A stretch of DNA of 64,000 nucleotides from Jaapia argillacea MUCL 33604. Taxonomy: Eukaryota > Basidiomycota > Agaricomycetes > Jaapiales > Jaapiaceae. This document shows, piece by piece, positions 1-11,888 of the stretch. The translations under genes were made by a program, and so were the position numbers. The notes under the pieces are model-generated. The model worked only from the letters and a program-made list of their open reading frames with translations. It made no database searches and was not told where the DNA came from. Each line of letters begins with the position of its first letter. The stretch's first letter is position 1. The stretch is taken from the NCBI GenBank assembly GCA_000697665.1, contig KL197783.1, forward strand, positions 20,776 to 84,775, in the 5' to 3' direction.

Positions 1-498
1 CAGAAGCGACCGCTGGGTCACTGAGCGGGGTTGGACATTCCACCGCTTACGAAGAATTGTCGGTGTATTCGTGAGTCTTCCACGGTATTTGTCCCTGCAT
101 CCTGTCCATTAAACAAGCAACCGTCAGTTTGGCCGTAAATTATCTCTTTCTCACCAACAACGGTCTTGACGACCACCCCGAACTGACCGTTCGCCATTTC
201 AAGGCAAGCACGGAATTGAATGACTACGAGGTTTGTGTATACGCGAATTCGTTGATAATATATCCTCATCCATTCGCAGATTCCCTGGTCGCTTCGAGAT
301 TTAGTAGCGGATGATCGAGTCGCCCACTTCTTCTACCGAGAATTCACACTCCTCAGAGACGCGTTCGATGAGTGGCATCCCAGAACTACCATTCTCCGCG
401 ATATCAAGCGGAAGCTTCAACCCATCCAGAAGCTTCCGTCCGCCGCTGCATCTTCCCCCACTACAGCACCCCCTGTTCAACCTCCCAGCAAACTTTGA
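1..498 (+). CDS. 3' end of an unknown protein (partial at window start)
   Basis: Three exons can be read: 1-70, 128-230 and 280-498, separated by introns 71-127 (GTGAGT...CAG) and 231-279 (GTTTGT...CAG), and the frame stays open across both junctions to a TGA at 496-498. The tail has a charged, helical-looking stretch (around DDRVAHFFYREFTLLRDAF) and then a Pro/Ala/Ser-rich end. I do not recognise the family. The 5' part lies outside the window, so size and role are unknown. The gene is convergent with the F-box-like gene at 760. Confidence rests on the two clean in-frame splice junctions, not on homology. Confidence 0.6.
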
Positions 499-759
499 CT
501 ACTTTTCCTCCCAGGTTTCTTTACACTAGATCGTCTCACTGGCGTCACGGACTACCCATTCCCACCATATCCATCATCCTATCAACCTCCTATTTTGCAT
601 ACTAATTATTATCTGTATTCCATCGTTCGATGCTCTGTACAAGTACACGTAGAATTGCAAGGGAAGTGCTAGACAGTTCATGTCACACAGGGATGGCCGA
701 CCTGAGAGAACTCGGATATGTAGATAACAGAGAAAGCCGGAAAACATCGGCTCTGAATG

Positions 760-1976
760 TTACACCCTCAAAGCGTTCCAAAATGCGCTCGAAGCCTGCT
801 CATATCCTTCGACAATATCTACCTCTTTGTTGATTTCACTTTTCACGATTCTCCTCCCACCAACACCTTCCACCCACATGAAGGCTGTCACTTGATTAGA
901 CCCAACGTCGACGAAGATGACTCTGTCCAGTGATGGCCGGTAATCACATTTCCACGAATGGGCGAACCCTTCGAGCTCCCCACCATATTCTCTGTTCAAG
1001 TGCCTCCCCGACAATCGAACTGTTTGAAGGTTGGGGAAGGGCTCGAGAGCGGAACCCATCTCTGAAAATGCTTGTGAAGGGGGAGAGGATGGTACATCGA
1101 CGACAAAAGCAATTGATGTCAACTTACGTCGAAATAGTCAAAAGTAGGAATATGAATATCCAAGCAAGTCACCGTCTCCAGCTTGGCTCCGGCCTTGCTA
1201 ACGACAAACATGGGTAGATTCGGCGATACGACAAGGTCCCTGGGCCCTGGCCTGAATTGGATACCCAACGTCTTCATCGGTCCACTCGATAACGCCAGTG
1301 ATTGCTTCATCTCCTCGTATCCATTCCCGTCATCCTTGTTGTCGAGGGTGAAATCCAACGAGATGTGGTAGACGGGTCTGCCCGGCACTAGACCACGAAT
1401 TATCGACCCCCGAGCGCATAGAGTCTTCAGATTGGGCATGGAGGAAGTTGGGAGTGTAAAGTTGACCGCGCTTGGCTGGTACCAATCAGCGGCGTATCTC
1501 GTTGCGATGATTAGGGTCTCCATACGCCGTTGGCGGGTAAGGAATGAGGAGAGATTCTTGTTTGGTGGGATGGTGGTTGCGAAGTAGAGAGGCTGAGCTC
1601 TACAAACGTCGAGTATCCAGGATTCGTCTGGTGGGAGGTCGAAGATTGATAGCGAGTCGAGGCGTGTCATAAGCGAGAGTGCATCTGCAAGGAGACGGTA
1701 GAACGAACGGAGGACGGGCGCGTCCATAGTCCATGTCAATTTAGACATTCGGATTGTAAATGTCCGAACGGATAGATGTCGAGTGGATTGGGGGTGGTGG
1801 ACGATAGCATGGAGAGCTTTGATGGTTGGAGCAGTGGGTAGTTGGATTTCGCGATAGAGAACGGGCTCGACTAAGCAGCGAAAAATGCGATTGGCAGTGG
1901 AGAGTGTCGGTAGATCGGCTTGATCAGCGAACTTCACAATCTGCTCAACCAGTTCGATAGGAAGTGCAACAACCAT
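760..1976 (-). CDS. F-box-like protein
   Basis: ATG at 1976. The first exon runs to about 1129 (about 283 codons), followed by an intron starting GTAAGT and ending near 1064, and a last exon to the stop at 760 (about 100 codons). The N-terminus (LPIELVEQIVKFADQADLPT) has the Leu-Pro start and hydrophobic spacing of a degenerate F-box. The body alternates hydrophobic beta/alpha-like segments, as in the Leu-rich-repeat-like tails of many mushroom F-box proteins. Expected role: substrate adaptor of an SCF ubiquitin ligase, binding Skp1 through the first 45 residues. The acceptor is ambiguous: CAG and GAG lie two bases apart, and only the GAG choice keeps frame. It is not a close paralogue of the F-box genes later in the window. 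Confidence 0.65.
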
Positions 1977-4900
1977 AGTTGACTACGAGCTTTGAACGTT
2001 AGTGGTCGGCTATAACATTCGGGAAATATCTGACAGACTCACCAAAGAAAAACGGGTTGCTCTCGACTTCAAGGTCCTGAACCACCTCAAACCCCTTTAT
2101 ACCCTCATAAACGCGCTGACCGGTCTATATACGTACTCAACATCAAGTACCCCCGCCTGGAGACCAAACTAGCATGAGAACACCTCGCTATCACCCAATA
2201 GGTTACACAACCCCGAGAGGATAGGAACTGTGGTGTCATCGTTTGGCGCCTACTTATGTCGGGAGAGGTCAAGCGCCGAACTTTTTCAAGGGTGGAAACA
2301 CGTACTATGTGTGATGGTGACAGCTCTCAGAGAAACAGGAATATCTCAAGACGGTGCAAGAAGGACCAGAGAAAGTGAGGAATGTTGATAAGTGGTGATG
2401 AGGACTGATGAGGCGCTACTTGTTCCATTGCCGGCATGAGTTTTGGAGTGGCGTCTGTCGGCCGATTCAACCGATCGGTGGTGCTTGGTATTTACTGGAC
2501 AAGACTTTACGCTGGCAGGGTTGGCTACAAAGTTGAAGTTAAATACGCAAAGTGTTCCTTTCTGCTCTCGGGTGATTACCCCAGTGCTAGTGGAAACCCG
2601 ACGCGGAGATACTTATCATGTCTCCCCGGGCTGCAATTCTGCAAAGCTCTGGCGGATGCCAAAACCTGGCAATTGCGGCCCAGCTCTTGCGACAGAAACC
2701 TGGAACATCGACGACTCCTAGTGATGCGAGGGCCAACTTGTATCTATGGCGAAAGACGCTTCACAGTTGCCAGTCCGACTGCATTGAGGGAAGGGGTCGA
2801 CTCGACGTGGAACGGCATGAGTATCAGAATCACTCGACAAACTTGAACTCCATCAAACGAAGGGCTGGTGGGTTTTTGATTGGTCTTCTTTCCGACATCC
2901 TTGTTGATCGCTGTCGTCTGGTTGATCAAAATAACAGTTTTTCTCATCCCAGTTGCACTCGAGATGGACTCGAGCGAGCCGAACTCCGTCGACTACTCGA
3001 GAACAAGGGCCTAATTATATCGTAAAATCATGGAACCGGCAACAGCAATCATTTTGGGCGAGGATTCTTCCAAGATGTTGATCGAGGTCAAGCTTCAAAG
3101 TTACGGCCGACGTGGTACGCTCCCTCGAAAGTTCATGCCGTGCGGGCAAAGAGAGGACTCTCTCTAGCACCTCTTTAGAACGGCTTGCTGGTAGCGCCCT
3201 GCATCGTGCCCGCTACGGCATCTAGACGCAATTGTGGCGCGACCTCGGTCAGTATATGATTGGGTCTAGCGAAGGCACAAGGACTCCAATCACAATACTT
3301 TGTGAGTACGCTAGTATTGGTTCGAAATCTTACTTAGCTTTCTGCTAGGCTCCGAGACCTCGATCGTTCCGACTGCGACCCTCGTTTTGGAAGATCCTCG
3401 TTTTCTAGATCCCTCTGCGATTAACTTTTCGAGTTCCCAAGATCTTCAAACACTATCTGGTTCCCACCGTTCCCGGGATCACACTAAAGCTTAGACGTAC
3501 AATGCGGACGACACCGTATTCTACACGGGAAATTTTTCTGTGACGCATCTTTACGAACACCCGCTCCATCGCCACTCATGCACCACACTCCTTTTTCAAG
3601 GCATCCACCTTACCCGCTTCCCTCGTGTCCAGTGCAAGGCCTCTGCAATACGATGAAATCACGGCAGACGGTCCTTGTGCCACCGGATTGCTAGACTAGC
3701 GGGTCGACCATCTTGTGGTTGCAGTCGTTAAACCTATTCTTGTCGTGTGTGTCCCTTGTGGGAGTTGCGAACGAACGCATCCATGTCCGGCGAGTCGCCC
3801 GTTCCTCCTGATTCCCCGAAAGAGGTGTGGAGCTTCTCAATTGATTTTGTTGTCCTTTCACTGATTGACAGTTGACCAAGATGCTGGTAACGACAGATGT
3901 CTGCCGACTCTCGACGAAGAGAACGGGTATATTTTGGTATCCGAATCGATGCTTCTTTGGTCATGATGTCGACATCTACCCAATTAGTCGCCATGAATTG
4001 CAGAGCAGCTCAGTTTTGTGTTGCAGCATACTTGGTGGCGTACCTGCGGTGGAGACCATCACGTTGAACGCAACGATATCATTACATTCACGATATCCAC
4101 TTATCTCCCCCTTCTGCGTTCACTACCCATCTGGCGCTCGTGTTCTAGTCTGAATAACGAATGGATGACCGGTTGCACCTGGAGATATTATGGATCGTCT
4201 CCACAAGGGACCTGTGGTCATTCAGTTCAGGATCAGGAAGAAGGTGAAGGAAAGGCATGGCGTTACGGATAACCTGGGTCACGAGAGAAAGTGAGTAGCC
4301 TTCTCCAGCCTATATCGTCGCAGAGAACTGAATCTGTACGCGTCCTTAGTTCTCGCTAATAGCTGGCGGCCTTCCGTGTACACATCGTCGAGCCCTCCAC
4401 ATACATCTCATCTTAACAATCATCATCACGCCATTCAAAACAACACCTCACGCATCACCCGCCTCTGCCCTCTCGAAGCTCGAGAGCGTTCGGGTGCGTC
4501 CATCTGGAGATTGCCCGGAAAGGGTACTGTTTAGTTGCCGATTGGGGTTGGATTTCTTGGTAGGCTACACGGTTGCGCAAGAATGGTCAACCTGGATCGG
4601 GAACGGGTTTCGAACACGTGGACAGTCCATGCATGCGCCATCATTTACCACATTGGTTCAACCCCGATTCTTGGCCTCGGTTGCCTTCCCCTCGATATTC
4701 TCACTTTTTGAGCAGTCCACAATTCCGAGCACTGGTCACGGCAACTGCATCATATCATCACGCCCGGCCGTTTCCCTCTGACTGAAACCACGAACCCAGG
4801 AAGCCACTTCGCCGAGTAGTCCTTGTCCCACTCGTGGCAACTGTCGGGTGCGACGGAAATGACATGTATATTTTAATCTCGAATGATGTCATATGAATTT

Positions 4901-5007
4901 GTACGCGATATCCCTCCTTTTTTCGATTCAGTCAGATCACCTTATACATCTATCCGAGTCTCAGTGCCTTTCCCCGTATCGATGACCTCCTCCTCAGGTC
5001 CCAAATC
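1977..5007. other. 3 kb with no supported gene
   Basis: Only short, overlapping open frames occur here on both strands (longest about 136 codons at 2436-2846). None shows a domain, a consistent exon chain or a paralogue in the window. The first part holds the upstream region of the F-box-like gene. I see no tRNA, LTR or tandem repeat. Confidence 0.4.
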
Positions 5008-7175
5008 TTACTTCAAAGATAGTCGTTGAAAGAGATCGACCAATGTATCTGCAAGCGAAGGAGAGTGGTCCTTCAATAACCCCTGGAAGAGCTTATTGAA
5101 ACTCTTCGACTTTCGGACCTCTTCCTGGTTTCATGATGAACAGAGCACATTGTTCACAAAAAGAAATTACCCAATGACTCTCTAGATACTCCGACTGCAT
5201 CTTGTGAATTTCTGTGTGGAGTGCCGTGAAGCTACTGTTTAACTCCACCATGATATTTTCCGGGGTAAGCGAAGCCTTGATGTGGGCAAAACATGCGAGC
5301 TTCAAATCGATTAGGTCGAGCTCTATGCAGAAAAGGAGAGTTTAGGGAATGAAAGGAGGATCATGACGAGAGGAAGCCATACTATCGCAAAGCTTGTAGA
5401 GGCTCTTTGAGCTTACCCATGGGATACTCCTATGACCCAAGGTTGACAATACGGCGGCGTTCTTGACATTGAAAACGTCACGAGACATAAACTCGTCCGG
5501 CGAGGCAGCCCGCTTTGCTTCGTAGGTTGACTTTGGCGGGGCAAAAGCAATGCAGCTGAGCGGACTTAGTCAGTATGATCAATTAGAAGTAACGGTGAAC
5601 TAATACCCGGTATACAGGTAGAACAACAGGGCTCTGTAAGTGCGATACCTGGCACAGGAATTTCATGGGCTGAGGATAGAACTGGTATCGGTGCCAGGGA
5701 ATGGCTAACTTACGATGCGTCCGTGATGTACACGGTCTTGAATGAGGAGGGACCAGGAGCCTGTGGAACTTCGGGAATGGGTTCGGAATTCTGGGATATT
5801 CGGTCAGTCACCACGATTTGCACTTCCCTACTGGCGAAAGCCGTACTTTCGAGGATTCTGCGTGATGGGAACGTTGACCGGGCTTAGAGCATAACGTTAC
5901 GGATGTTTCGTCGTCTGGGTCTTTCATTGTAATTTCAATAGGGCCCCCGGCCTGACTAGAGGCATTCGGCTCATCAACGACTCTGCTATCAACCACACCT
6001 GCTTCTTCTTCAGCGGTATCCTCTTCGGGCTCGTCGTCGTCGTCGTAGTCTGAATCGGAGAATCCTCCCCAAGGAGGATGGATGGCACATGCCTTTTCGT
6101 CTTCCTCGGAAGCACTTTCAGCAAAGTGGCCTTGAAACACTGACGGGCAGTATCTATCAGATACACACACCACTTGACGATTGTGTCTAAAGACCCACAA
6201 GTTTTGAAATATCCCGAGTCATGAGAGGCTAAAAACTTGGAATGGGCGTAAATGTATCTTGGTTTCAACGTAGAAGCATGAGGGTGCACGATAACAAACT
6301 TCACGTCACAGCTGGAGCGGTCGTCGAAAATCTGTTCATTGGCTCTGGACATAGCCAACAGGCTGGGTGTCAGGTGTACGCTCATCGATTCGTTAGAGTA
6401 TTCTTCCACTAAATATTCAAGTTCCACAACGTCCTAAATCCATGTCATTATCACTAAGTTTCAGCGAGATAGAAAGACAAACCTCGTCTTCGAGATCTGC
6501 ATATGAAGCAAGGAAGTCCACCGGGCAGAAATTGGGCGATCCCCAACCTTTTCCTAGCTCCACCTCTTCAAACTGGAACCTTTGTGTTTCGAGTATCTTC
6601 CCCCGACACTTTAGCTGATGATGTGACAACTGTCAGTGGGATATATATTAGGCCGCAACAGGACTCACAACGAACGAACAGTAAACGACACCATTCCATG
6701 GTCTTCTAGAAGTGAAGCTGTCTTCAGAAAGGTCGCAAAGCATACAATAAGCACCGATGTGGTTTGGAGATTCCTCGCGACAAATTTCCAACGTGATGCT
6801 CCTATCCCTCAGGTGCTCATGATGGGACGTCAACGGTAAAAATCTGGGGAACACGAACCAGCGTCCATTTCCAAAATCTGGACTTTCGATGACCATATCT
6901 TCTTTAGCGATGCATGCTTGCCGCAAGCCTTGGATCTTGAAGCAACCCTGAGCACCGAGAGGTCAGGAGGCAAGTGGCCACACTTGATCTCGGACTAGTG
7001 ACTGACAGCAAACGGGGGAGATTCGCTGATGGAAACCATGGACTCGATAAGGCCAGAGATTGGCAGCTGGAACTTTAATGTATGCAAATGCGTCGGGTTC
7101 CACAGTCTGAGAGAGCAGTGTTCGCGCAGGAGCGGTTGTTGAACCGTTGTTCGTACTCGAAGTGGCGTGCAACAC
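5008..7175 (-). CDS. MATH-BTB domain protein (Cul3 adaptor type)
   Basis: The exon chain on the minus strand starts near 7175. The first exon (EPDAFAYIKVP...LWPYRVHGF) and the second (6926-6680, SPDFGNGRWFVFPRFLP...ITLEICREE) look like a MATH domain. A linker exon follows, then the BTB core at 6420-6200 (DVKFVIVHPH, YIYAHSKFLA, YFKT). Next comes a long acidic insert (5808-6130, runs of D and E), then BTB strands (RALLFYLYTGY) and the BACK-like tail (SSKSLYKL; LKLACFAHIKASLTPENI). The last exon is joined by an intron running from GTAATT after ...LESHW, and ends ...LADTLVDLFQRLSLK at a TAA at 5008-5010. Such proteins usually link Cul3 ubiquitin ligases to substrates caught by the MATH domain. 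No in-frame ATG is visible at the 5' end; a small upstream exon is likely. Confidence 0.75.
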
Positions 7176-7599
7176 GTGGCTGACTCAGGGGCCAGGCTTG
7201 CCCCGGCCAGTGGTCATCCAAGGAGGCACACAAAAAACAGTAACAGAGTGGGCCATCCAAGAACACAGAGGAACAGAGTGACACGCCCACCGATACACGA
7301 GAGGAGATTGCTCAAGTGCTCAAGGCTGACTCGATCTACACTCCAACATTTCATCGTCGCCCGATTCATCATGATGTCGTCGATGAATGAAGCATGCATG
7401 TGTGCCTACTCGGTTCTAACAGGATGCTGTGGTACAAACAGTCATCACCGGTTTATCGAGGAGGGATGGAGGTAGTCGCCTCTGCGTAATTCGATCGTCA
7501 ACGAAATCTCGCGAGTGGCCGAAATCTATTATTCCTCGTCAAGCCTTAGGCCCTCTTTCGTGGGGAGCTACCTGAAGAGACTGGAGAGTAATCATTCAA
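7176..7599. other. Upstream region of the MATH-BTB gene
   Basis: About 420 bases without a convincing gene. It probably contains the unresolved first exon and promoter of the minus-strand MATH-BTB gene. The open frames here lack any family signal. Confidence 0.35.
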
Positions 7600-8650
7600 C
7601 GGTGGGCGGAAGAATTGGGCCACACTCCCGGCCTTCGGACCCCCCTGTAATTGAACCAGCCAATCGGTAAGCGGTTGGTGGCGCTGAGGCAAAATCACGA
7701 AGAACGTATCCAATGAATCGTGGGATTCCTCACCTCGATTTTGTGGGTCTTGGCATAGAGTGCTGTGAAGCCACTAAATGCTTCAGTAATCACCGTCTGG
7801 GGCGACTGATGACTGGGAATAAAAAAGGGAAACACTCGTCAGTCCGGGAACATCAAGTTCTGTGCGAACTTGAATGCGAGCCTATTGAAACGAAGAATAG
7901 ATGAAGAAGGAACAATTTTAGAGGATCTTGGAACTTGCCCATGAGGACCACGTTATGACAGAGGGAGTAGCCGAGTGGTAGGCGGAATGGGCCTGCTTAC
8001 CGGACGTAAAAGCGCGAGTATATTGCAAGGCACTAAATTAGAATATAAGCTCGCTGGGAGTACAATATCTGGGAGGGTGAGTTAGAGCGTTCATGATCCG
8101 GGCGAGAAGGCGCACAACTGAAGCTTATGACATACCTATGGCGGCAGGTTCAAGGTTGAGTATGTGGGAGTGTGAGGGTTTCACGAATGCCGACCATATA
8201 TTGGGCTGGGCAAAACCAGCGCACCTTCAGCAACAATCTGTTCAAGAAAGGACAGTCGCACCTTTCGCAATTCGACAGGACCGAGACGCGAGAAACTTGA
8301 GGGAGCCCGCTCGGACCATTCCCCGTGGTTTGCTCGCCAGATACGGCGAGGCAATCCTCAGGTTGGTGGATGGGTCGTGTTTGCCCCTTTTCATCATCCA
8401 TGCCTACAATACTATCAACAAGCCCCCAACCCCATTACGAGAGTCCAAAGGTTTCGAGCTTGGCGTGAGAGTAAACGAATCTCGGCTCCTATCGCGATGC
8501 ATGAGGGCGACGCGCGATGAGACAGTTAAGGAGCAACCACAGAAAACGCCGAAGGCTTGATGGCCAACTGGGATGGTTTCGAGAGTCGGCACCAAGTCGA
8601 GATAAACGGATTCGTTGTCGTATTCTTCAACTAGATAGTCGAATTTCGCA
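7600..8650 (-). pseudogene. Decayed MATH-BTB copy
   Basis: Several pieces of the neighbouring MATH-BTB gene recur here in the same order and strand but not in one frame. FDYLVEEYDNES (about 8640-8600) matches its EYLVEEYSNES; PRFVYSHAKLETFG (about 8490-8450) matches PRYIYAHSKFLASH; FSGFTALYAKTHKIE (about 7780-7740) matches FTALHTEIHKMQ; and a GVRRP piece near 7650 matches the EVRKS segment of the last exon. Stops and frame changes separate them, and the catalytically unimportant but structural BTB core is largely lost. I read it as a tandem duplicate in decay. The extent is approximate. Confidence 0.6.
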
Positions 8651-9789
8651 GACGGCGTCGCTACAAGGGTACGGCGGGAGACAAATCTTGGACTGACGAA
8701 TATGCAATTCGCGGTCAGGATGGCCCACGGTTGAGTTCATAGGGCGGAACACAGACCTCCCCAAACTATGTCCAATCTCCAGATCCTGGTGAATCTCGAA
8801 CCTAGGGCATCCTTCAAGCGTCTCCCCGGCACCATGGCTAAATTCGAAGCAAATTTATTATTCATGACGGAGACATGTGGCCAATCGGACTTAGCGTGAA
8901 GGAAAAGTAAGTGCGCCCCATCCAAAGATCGCGCCGTAGAGAATTCACTTGAGACATCTCCGATAACCAGAGATACGACGATACCAGAGGTTACTCCATT
9001 ACGCAAGATTTCTTTCTCTTTGAAAGATGGCGCAGACCGGTAATCAGAGAAGGTGGGAGGAATGGAACGCAGGATATCGAGAGCGTAGTGCTCTATTCAG
9101 CCTTCTTTCGCGCCGTGTCCAGGGTGAAACCAAACGTCGATTCATCGTTGAACGGGGTATCTTCTGTTTCAGCGACGGGCCCCGAAGGAGCTTTGTACTC
9201 GATCCAGCTGATCCGATCGGAGTCATAACGGCGAACGATTGTCGCAAGGATGTCCAAGATCGCGGAAAGATCGTAAAGAGAATGGATGCTAAGACAGGCG
9301 CTCAGGTGAGGGATATTGGGACGGTGCGTCGTTCGCCAAAGAACTTCTCATACTTGGTGGGATGTAGCATCGTGCTAAACTTTCAAGTTCGACCCGTTTC
9401 CGGTTTGTTTTTGGGAGCCTTCAATTTTGATGTACCAGCTCTGGGTTTTTTCGACAACTTGAATTAATCAATTGACAGTGTGACCAATGCTTTCCGCTGC
9501 CGGCAAACATCCTAGGCGTCTAGATCTTATGTGGGATGCCTCCCCGCGAGTCGACCCTTCGTTTAAGTTGTCGAATGACGGCATATGGCTTCTGGTAAGT
9601 ACTCGGTATCTTTTGCCCAATTAGCGCTGTCGCCTCCCATTGAATGCACTCAATGCGAGGTCAAACACGACAGTCCATGGGACACGGCCATTCCACTCCT
9701 GTCAAATTGGTCGTGGCTGGCAGAGGCGACTTTTGTTCCTTTCTGTTTCAACACCTCTCGTATTTCGTCGACCGTCTGCTCCATCCACC
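8651..9789. repeat. Upstream repeat of DUF6533 gene 1
   Basis: About 9170-9330 and 9585-9789 recur, inverted, upstream of DUF6533 genes 2 (about 26200-26640) and 3 (about 29870-30480). The best-kept part would translate as FSDGPRRSFVLDPADPIGVI here and nearly the same in the gene 3 copy, followed by a VQDRGKIV segment. An ATG-started frame covers 9027-9467 (146 codons) here, but the gene 2 copy breaks it. The segment is either a remnant of a neighbouring gene carried along in the duplication or a promoter-proximal region. From 8651 to 9000 I see nothing recognisable. Confidence 0.5.
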
Positions 9790-11556
9790 ATGTCGGGCTT
9801 CAGCGAACCTGTGTTCGTCAGTTATCTACAACTCTCCCGTATGGGGCAACGTGAGTGATTACTGATATGGTGACGCTGAGGGGCGGGCGAGCTCACACGA
9901 TACCTCTACTAGTTTCTGCTACTCTGGCGGCGTTGTACGACCATGGTGAGGGACATGGGTAGATTCTTCTTCCCCGCTGCACTGATGGCAGCATCTGTCA
10001 GCCATCTCGATTGACGAAGAGGTGAGTCATTGTCTTGATTGGCGCCCCTCAACCTGTAATAAATCTCAACGTCGTCTGATTCAGCTTGAGCTCATATGGG
10101 TATGCCGCCACCTCATGAAGACTCTGTCCGGACCCTCATCTTTCCGAATTGTAGGGGCGTCCCGGTCACACTGCCAAGATGTTTTACTTTCTCGTAAGGT
10201 TTCCCTCTCGTCGACCTCTTTTTGACTAACCGACGGGTTTCAGACGAGATATTGCGGGAATACTGTTGTTGTGTAGGTCTCTGTCACCTCACTGAGACGG
10301 GTTCCCTCTCATGTAGTTTCGTACCCTATACAGAACGATCCTCGCCTGTAAGGAAACTAATTTATTTCCAACACTTTTTCCTTATCATTGGCCCACTAGT
10401 CATGATCACTAGAATCAATTCGGACGGCGTAAGTCACAGACAATGTTAGATCATACCCCCACTCATCCTTTCTCCTCAGGCGTACGTGGAACAGAGTGCT
10501 ATGCTGATTTATCACTGACTCGCTCTTCCACCATCGCCAACTACTGCAGGTGTATGTTATCTCCTCACCTGAAAGGAAACAACCAACTAAATTTGATCTC
10601 TTAGGCAAGAGTCAACTTCACCTCCAGACTTGGGCAACAGCTGTACCAGCATGGGTTGTTCAAAGTTGGTTTTATGTGCTCCATTTAAGGTCAAAGTCCC
10701 CGTTTTTGACAACAATTTAGTGATTTTGCAGTTTCGACTTTATGCGATGTATAATCGTTCAAGACGGATTCTCTTCTTTATGGCATCTTGCTTTCTCATC
10801 GAATTGGCTGCAGCCATGTCTTTCGCCTTGTACGAGGACGTTGAAGGTAGAATTCCCTTCTTTCATATCTCTCTTGCTGATTACTATATCTGCCATGTCC
10901 AGTTATTGCTGTTCGAATGGACAATTTGACTGGTTGTTTAGTGATAAAGTCGCCCAAGTTTGCGTACGGCACTTGGGCATCGATTCTAGCTTTTGAAGGC
11001 GTCCTTTTCTTTCTCGCACTCTATAAAATGGTGCTCCATCTGTCCCGGTTGCAGACTCATTGGACCAGGGACAATGTCACCGATGTGCTGCTCCGAGATA
11101 ATATGTTCTACTTTCTTGTGTGCGTCTTTCCTACCATGTTCGTGTCGCGTTTGACCATCACCGCTGACTTTGATCGTTAGTATTTTCATCACATACTGTA
11201 TGACCATTGTTTCTTGGTTCACCCTCCCGGTACGCCCTTACGATTCACGTTCTTCCGGTATCGCTGATCTTGGAACATTTTGCCTGGGTAATTCCCAGCC
11301 TATCTTGATGCAAATTCTTGGAAGTTATACAATCACCGTCACATGTACACTCGGTAGCCGCCTCATCCTCAATATTCGGCGGGCATCATATCACCATCAG
11401 GAATGTGTCGATACAAAGGAAATCGAGTACCAACTACACGTCTTACCCGGAGATCAGGACGAATCCACTTCTCAGCCTGATATTCCATCCTCTTCTCAGG
11501 CCGAGGGATCAGGTGTTCGACAAGTTGAGGCTGGGACGAGCGGCACCACTGGGTAG
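9790..11556 (+). CDS. DUF6533 multi-pass membrane protein, copy 1
   Basis: ATG at 9790 (MSGFSEPVFVSYLQL), then a run of small exons giving YDHAISIDEE, LELIW and GRPGHTAKMFYFLVR, the N-terminal signature of the DUF6533 family. Later exons give TWATAVPAWVVQ, RLYAMYNRSRRILFF, a Tyr/Trp-rich helix (AYGTWASILAFEGVLFFLAL), LLRDNMFYFL and a last helix ending in NIRRASYHHQE. The Ser/Gln-rich cytosolic-looking tail stops at a TAG at 11554-11556. Six or seven membrane helices are expected. Function is unknown in the family; a receptor-like role is often suggested but not shown. It has two close paralogues on the other strand at 24-30 kb. Middle exon borders (10200-10620) are uncertain. Confidence 0.75.
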
Positions 11557-11888
11557 TATGGTGGAGGATCGGTCAGTTATTGTAGCGCTACCACCTCTAT
11601 GCGACCTGGTGATTAACTTTGATATTGGCATGGAGGGGGTCTCGTCCCAGTACAGTACAAAATGTGAATAAATGACTACGACATTCAAGAGTCCGGTTGG
11701 TAGTCAAGAAAGTCGTTGAAGTTGTACATAGAGACCGACAGTTGGCTCCCTTGGCAAATGTTTCGAAACTGCCCTCCAATGCGGGGATCAAAAGTGATAT
11801 TTTCCAAGTGGTGAAGTAATGGGCCCGGGAGGCGAAGAAGAATACATGAACTCCGACTATCGATACAAAGGGTTTGACAATGTCACGA
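11557..11888. repeat. Shared 3' flank of DUF6533 genes
   Basis: The first 130 bases (for example GATTAACTTTGATATTGGCA near 11610) match, inverted, the 3' flanks of DUF6533 copies 2 (about 24030-24227) and 3 (about 27900-28084). The duplication therefore included downstream DNA. The remainder is the convergent gap to the reductase gene. Confidence 0.5.

Noticed and set aside
7959-8035. tRNA-like A box (TAGCCGAGTGG)
   Set aside because: No B box (GGTTCGANTCC) or foldable anticodon and acceptor arms follow within 100 bases.
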